The notes beneath the pieces are model-generated. The model was not told the origin of the DNA. It made no database searches and worked only from the letters and a program-made list of their open reading frames with translations. Below are positions 60,520 to 64,000 of a stretch of DNA of 64,000 nt, in pieces. Source of the stretch: Epiperipatus broadwayi (Eukaryota > Onychophora > Udeonychophora > Euonychophora > Peripatidae); contig JAQFVV010012396.1 of the NCBI GenBank assembly GCA_028023455.1, positions 12,317,296-12,381,295 on the forward strand. Direction: 5' to 3'. The number at the start of each line of letters is the position of its first letter. The first letter of the stretch is position 1. The position numbers and the translations under genes were made by a program.

Positions 60520-60923
60520 ACTGGTCAGGCCAGCAACACCCAAAGAAGAGGGGAGAAAAATACCTCTCGAAACGTTGTGCATATACTAACCCATTTGCTG
60601 TGATACTACTAACAGTTAGTGCATATACTAATCTGTTTGCTGTGATATTACTAACATTTGTTTGCTGTGATATTACTAACAGTTGGTGCATATACTAACC
60701 TGTTTGCTGTGATATTACTAACATTTGTTTGCTGTGATATTACTAACAGTTGGTGCATATACTAACCTGTTTGCTGTGATATTACTAACAGTTGAATGCA
60801 TTTGGAATATTTAACTAAAAATTAAACTTTTCTAAAGACATTCAACACACATATTAGATGATGGAAATAGTCCAATATAAAAATACAGCTAGAACACCAT
60901 CATCACAAACTTTCAGAAAAACA
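60520..60923 (+). mobile_element. Repeat with nested minisatellite, same family as 11693-12123
   Basis: It carries six copies of TTTGCTGTGATATTACTAAC (one variant) interleaved with TGCATATACTAACC (60577-60795), then the tail from TTGAATGCATTTGGAATATT to CAGAAAAACA at about 60923, which is longer than the tail of the 12.1 kb copy. Upstream, GAGGGG/CCTCTC can form a hairpin followed by GAAACGTTGTG (about 60547-60578), recalling the hammerhead region of Penelope-like elements, although the CTGANGA half is decayed. Confidence 0.6.
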
Positions 60924-61990
60924 ATAAATAGAATAGTTTATAAGATGAGCTAATTCATACTTTAAATTCAAATTAATGATTTTTAGATAATTTTATAATA
61001 CTTGAACTGATAAATTCTAGCATACATATATCAAACATTTGAATCTTTAGTCTAATTGTGGATGATGGTTGGTTGCACTTGAAATATATATGAGAGGAAA
61101 AGTCTGATATTTTTTACCAGATATTGACTTACGATATTACAAAATTTACATTGCTTAAGAATATGCTACAAATCAACATTTATGATTGACTGAATATATA
61201 TACTATAATGGTCAGATTTAGCATAGTTCATTTATTTACATTTTCTCTATTTATTTATTAATATAAATTACACAGATGCCACCTGGTTTAAGCATCAAAA
61301 AACATATATTTAAAACATTTAATTCAATATAATAATGTAGCCGTTACATAGCTCTATTTGTAATGCCAGGCTAAATCATGAAGAACATAAGTTACTCTTG
61401 ATGAATGACCACACAATCTTACATACACAAAGTAACAAATCATGTAATAATTTATTTACAAGTGTACTTATTAATTGATGAACAATTTTTTTTTTAAATA
61501 AAATTAACAAATCATATAACAGTAATATTTACAAAGTATAATCATTAATTGATATGTAATTTATTTTTTTAACAAGGTCCTTTAATTTTTATTCATCATA
61601 GTATCAATATATTCATAGACAATATAACTACCTTTAACCCCAACTTCAATAAATTTAAATATAATCCTATGCATGTATGAATTCATAAATATAACATTTC
61701 TTTGACTTGCATGTCTTGTAGTACTTACACATACATATATTCTATATGGACTAGATACCAACACTATCTTTATTATAATTATAAGAAATGATCATTTTTA
61801 GATCCTATTCCTAAACATAACCGCTTATATAATAACTATAAAGGAATGGTTTTTGGTCCTAACTCTAACTAAATAGAGCAGCTATACAATAATTATAAGT
61901 AGTGGTCTTTTGTCCTAAACCTAATTTAATACAACTACAATTTACGCAGGGATGACTGGTTCTCCGATTGATCCCTAACTCATTAAAGTA
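60924..61990. other. A+T-rich non-coding stretch
   Basis: No gene recognised. Between 61790 and 61930 diverged copies of a unit with CCTAA(C/A)(C/T)TAA recur, perhaps an older minisatellite. Confidence 0.35.
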
Positions 61991-62179
61991 ATAGGAATAT
62001 ATTCTACCATGTACCATGCAAACATATGTAAACTATTAAACATCAAACAAACAATAGGAATATATTCTACCATGTACCATGCAAACATATGTAAACTATT
62101 AAACATCAAACAAACAATAGGAATATATTCTACCATGCACCATGCAAACATATGTAAACTATTAAACATCAAACAAACA
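61991..62179. repeat. Minisatellite: three 63-bp units
   Basis: Three head-to-tail units start at 61991, 62054 and 62117 (ATAGGAATATATTCTACCAT ... CATCAAACAAACA). They are identical but for a G-A/T-C change near 62138. The 63-bp period is a multiple of three, which is why both strands stay open; this is not evidence of a gene. Confidence 0.95.
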
Positions 62180-64000
62180 ACTGTAAATATATAACAAATG
62201 ACCCCAATGGTAATAATTACTTCATTAACTATGGTTATTTAAGACTTAGACAATTTATATGTGTGCATTGCATTTACATGATTATCATTATTTCTTTACC
62301 GTTTCCTCTTATTAATAACTTATATAAAATTCATAAGCTTAGCTAAGTATGTGATGTATAATAATATTTTTTTTTCTTTTTAAAAATAATTTTAACAAGA
62401 AAAGTTCTTACAAATTCACGTCTTTCTTTTTCTTCTTTTTTTAAACTAGATTTCTTCAAAATAATATCCACATAACAAGCATTATTTACAAATTCAGATT
62501 AGTTAAAATAAAGTACAAATCAGACTTGAAATACAAGACTCATCAAAACAAATTAATTGCCACTTATTTCTTTTCTGACAAATATTAAAAGTCTGTTTAT
62601 GGTGATAATATAGCCTAGTAATTTCTAGCTGTCTTTTATATAAGCCTATTTCTTCATTCCAAGCAGAGTTATACAAATATCATTCAAAAGTGTTCCAGAT
62701 TAGATCTAGCTAAATATTAGAAGTGTCCCTCCTTTTTATTCACAAGGCATAATAAAAACCTGGAATTTTAATAAAGTAGTATTTCCTTCTAATCAAGGAA
62801 AAGAAAAACTGGTTTTTATATCCAAAACTTAGTTTCTTTCTTGATGCTTTCTTGAATCTCTTTATAGTTCTTTTTCTTTTTTTAAATAAATTTGTATATC
62901 TTTTGCTTAGAAAAAAAAAATTTTTTTTATTGAAATGAATAATGGATTGTGACTTCACTATATATATGCATATGTGTGTATTAGATAGCTACTTACCCAA
63001 CACAGTAAATAAGTAATTAATAAAAGTGAAATTAAATCATGTATCTTTTACAGAATTTTCTAAAATTCTAAATATTACCTGACAATGAAAAAAACTCATC
63101 AATCTTTGCATACAGTGCATTTTGTATTGTGTATTGATATTAAGCTGTTATAAAAAAAGTCACATGATGAAGGTAGAGCCTAAACACATATTATGTTAAT
63201 TTTTTCATCAATACATAATGTTTAAAAGTTTATAAAATTCTTTAGAGGATGTATGAAGTTTTAATATCACTTTTATTAATTACATGTGTAATGGCTTATT
63301 TCTATAACTTATAGCTTCAATACTTAATATACTGACTCCAGTGAGTTTTTCAAAGATAATTTTATGATATTCTTTTTAGATCAAATTCAATAACAGACAG
63401 ATTTTCTTTTATTAAATATGATATGAAGGTCTTTGCTGAGAATACTTTTTCTGTGATGATAATAAAATTTTAATAACAAAAATTACTTAAATTTAATACA
63501 GATTTTATATCCTTTTAATTATTCAGTAAATGTATGCCAAAAATAAAAATTCAATTATATAAAATACTAGAGATTAAAATTTGTTCATGTTAATTGGATT
63601 TCGTGTAAATTATACTATCTATAAATTACTATTTTTAAATTTGTTTAATTTTAATATGTAAATAAAATGAATTAAAGATTTTCTATCTTTTTATAACTTT
63701 TTTTTTTTTTTTAATTTCTAACGATAATGACTGTTGTATATGAGTTTCAGAAATTAATTTATATCTGGTTTTTTATATAAAGGTGAATTATAATGTAATC
63801 TTGAAATGGAATTGTAAAAAAAAGTGATTTTTATTTTTCTTTATCTAACGAACTTATGTTTCGTTAATGGTATCTTAGATATTTAATTCACAATCTACTT
63901 ATAAGCAAGTATTCAAGAATAGCACAAATATATTGTTATAAGTAGTAGTAAATCTAAGCTTAAATTGGCAATAAAAAACAATATTCCTCAAGTATGACAG
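62180..64000. other. A+T-rich non-coding stretch
   Basis: No gene or element recognised. The minus frame at 62740-62958 is Lys/Phe-rich and follows A/T runs, so I do not support it. Confidence 0.4.

Noticed and set aside
61975-62194. Repeat-protein frames open on both strands
   Set aside because: They come from a 63-bp minisatellite whose period is a multiple of three; both strands being open argues against coding.

Overview
The window looks like non-genic DNA from an invertebrate animal nuclear genome. It is very A+T-rich, full of homopolymer and microsatellite tracts, and I could not support any intact host gene, tRNA or rRNA gene, CRISPR array or bacterial-type operon. What can be read is a dense, nested record of eukaryotic mobile elements: three LINE families, two tRNA-related SINE families, hAT elements (one nearly complete), TA-target DNA transposons, foldback MITEs, and a family of short repeats that carry a hammerhead-ribozyme-like core. 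This mix (RTE, BED/hAT, mariner relics, ribozyme repeats) suits a large lophotrochozoan genome such as a cephalopod mollusc, but that placement is inference.

Layout. 1-13 kb: an RTE LINE on the minus strand (3976-5399, 10-bp target-site duplication), inverted-repeat and foldback elements (6.0-8.1 kb, 10.7-11.2 kb), a MITE split by a small LTR-like insertion (9249-10006), and a head-to-head duplicated retroelement with a 13-bp duplication (11693-12123). 13-21 kb: a LINE-B 3' end (minus), a LINE-A 3' end set between two copies of an older repeat, a SINE, and ribozyme repeats as an inverted pair (17.07-17.33 kb) and a tandem pair (20.16-20.70 kb). 21.5-29.6 kb: a head-to-tail series of LINE-A copies, each starting at the CACAT-type tail of the one before; the first has a PHD/SGNH ORF1 and an endonuclease-RT ORF2, all broken by frameshifts. 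30-34 kb: a hAT MITE with a perfect 8-bp duplication and a decayed LINE-B. 34-46 kb: more ribozyme repeats, a mariner-like relic, a palindromic TA MITE and a 1.1-kb TA transposon holding a perfect 60-bp tandem repeat. 47-52 kb: a nearly complete hAT transposon (47453-50011) and a deleted hAT that keeps a BED-type start (51704-52193). 52-64 kb: two young SINEs with perfect 14- and 16-bp duplications, a long ATT/AAT microsatellite, LINE-B and RTE fragments, an unrecognised pair of AT-rich ORFs (58.2-58.6 kb), a 370-bp tandem duplication, and minisatellites.

The most interesting system is the ribozyme repeat family. The copies share CTGANGA, a 5-bp stem II hairpin and GAAA. The copy at 44.3 kb also has a possible stem III, a UA cleavage site and a stem I. 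Next to these lie sequences like pol III A and B boxes. This arrangement resembles ribozyme-bearing SINEs and retrozymes, and it should be tested by folding and cleavage assays.
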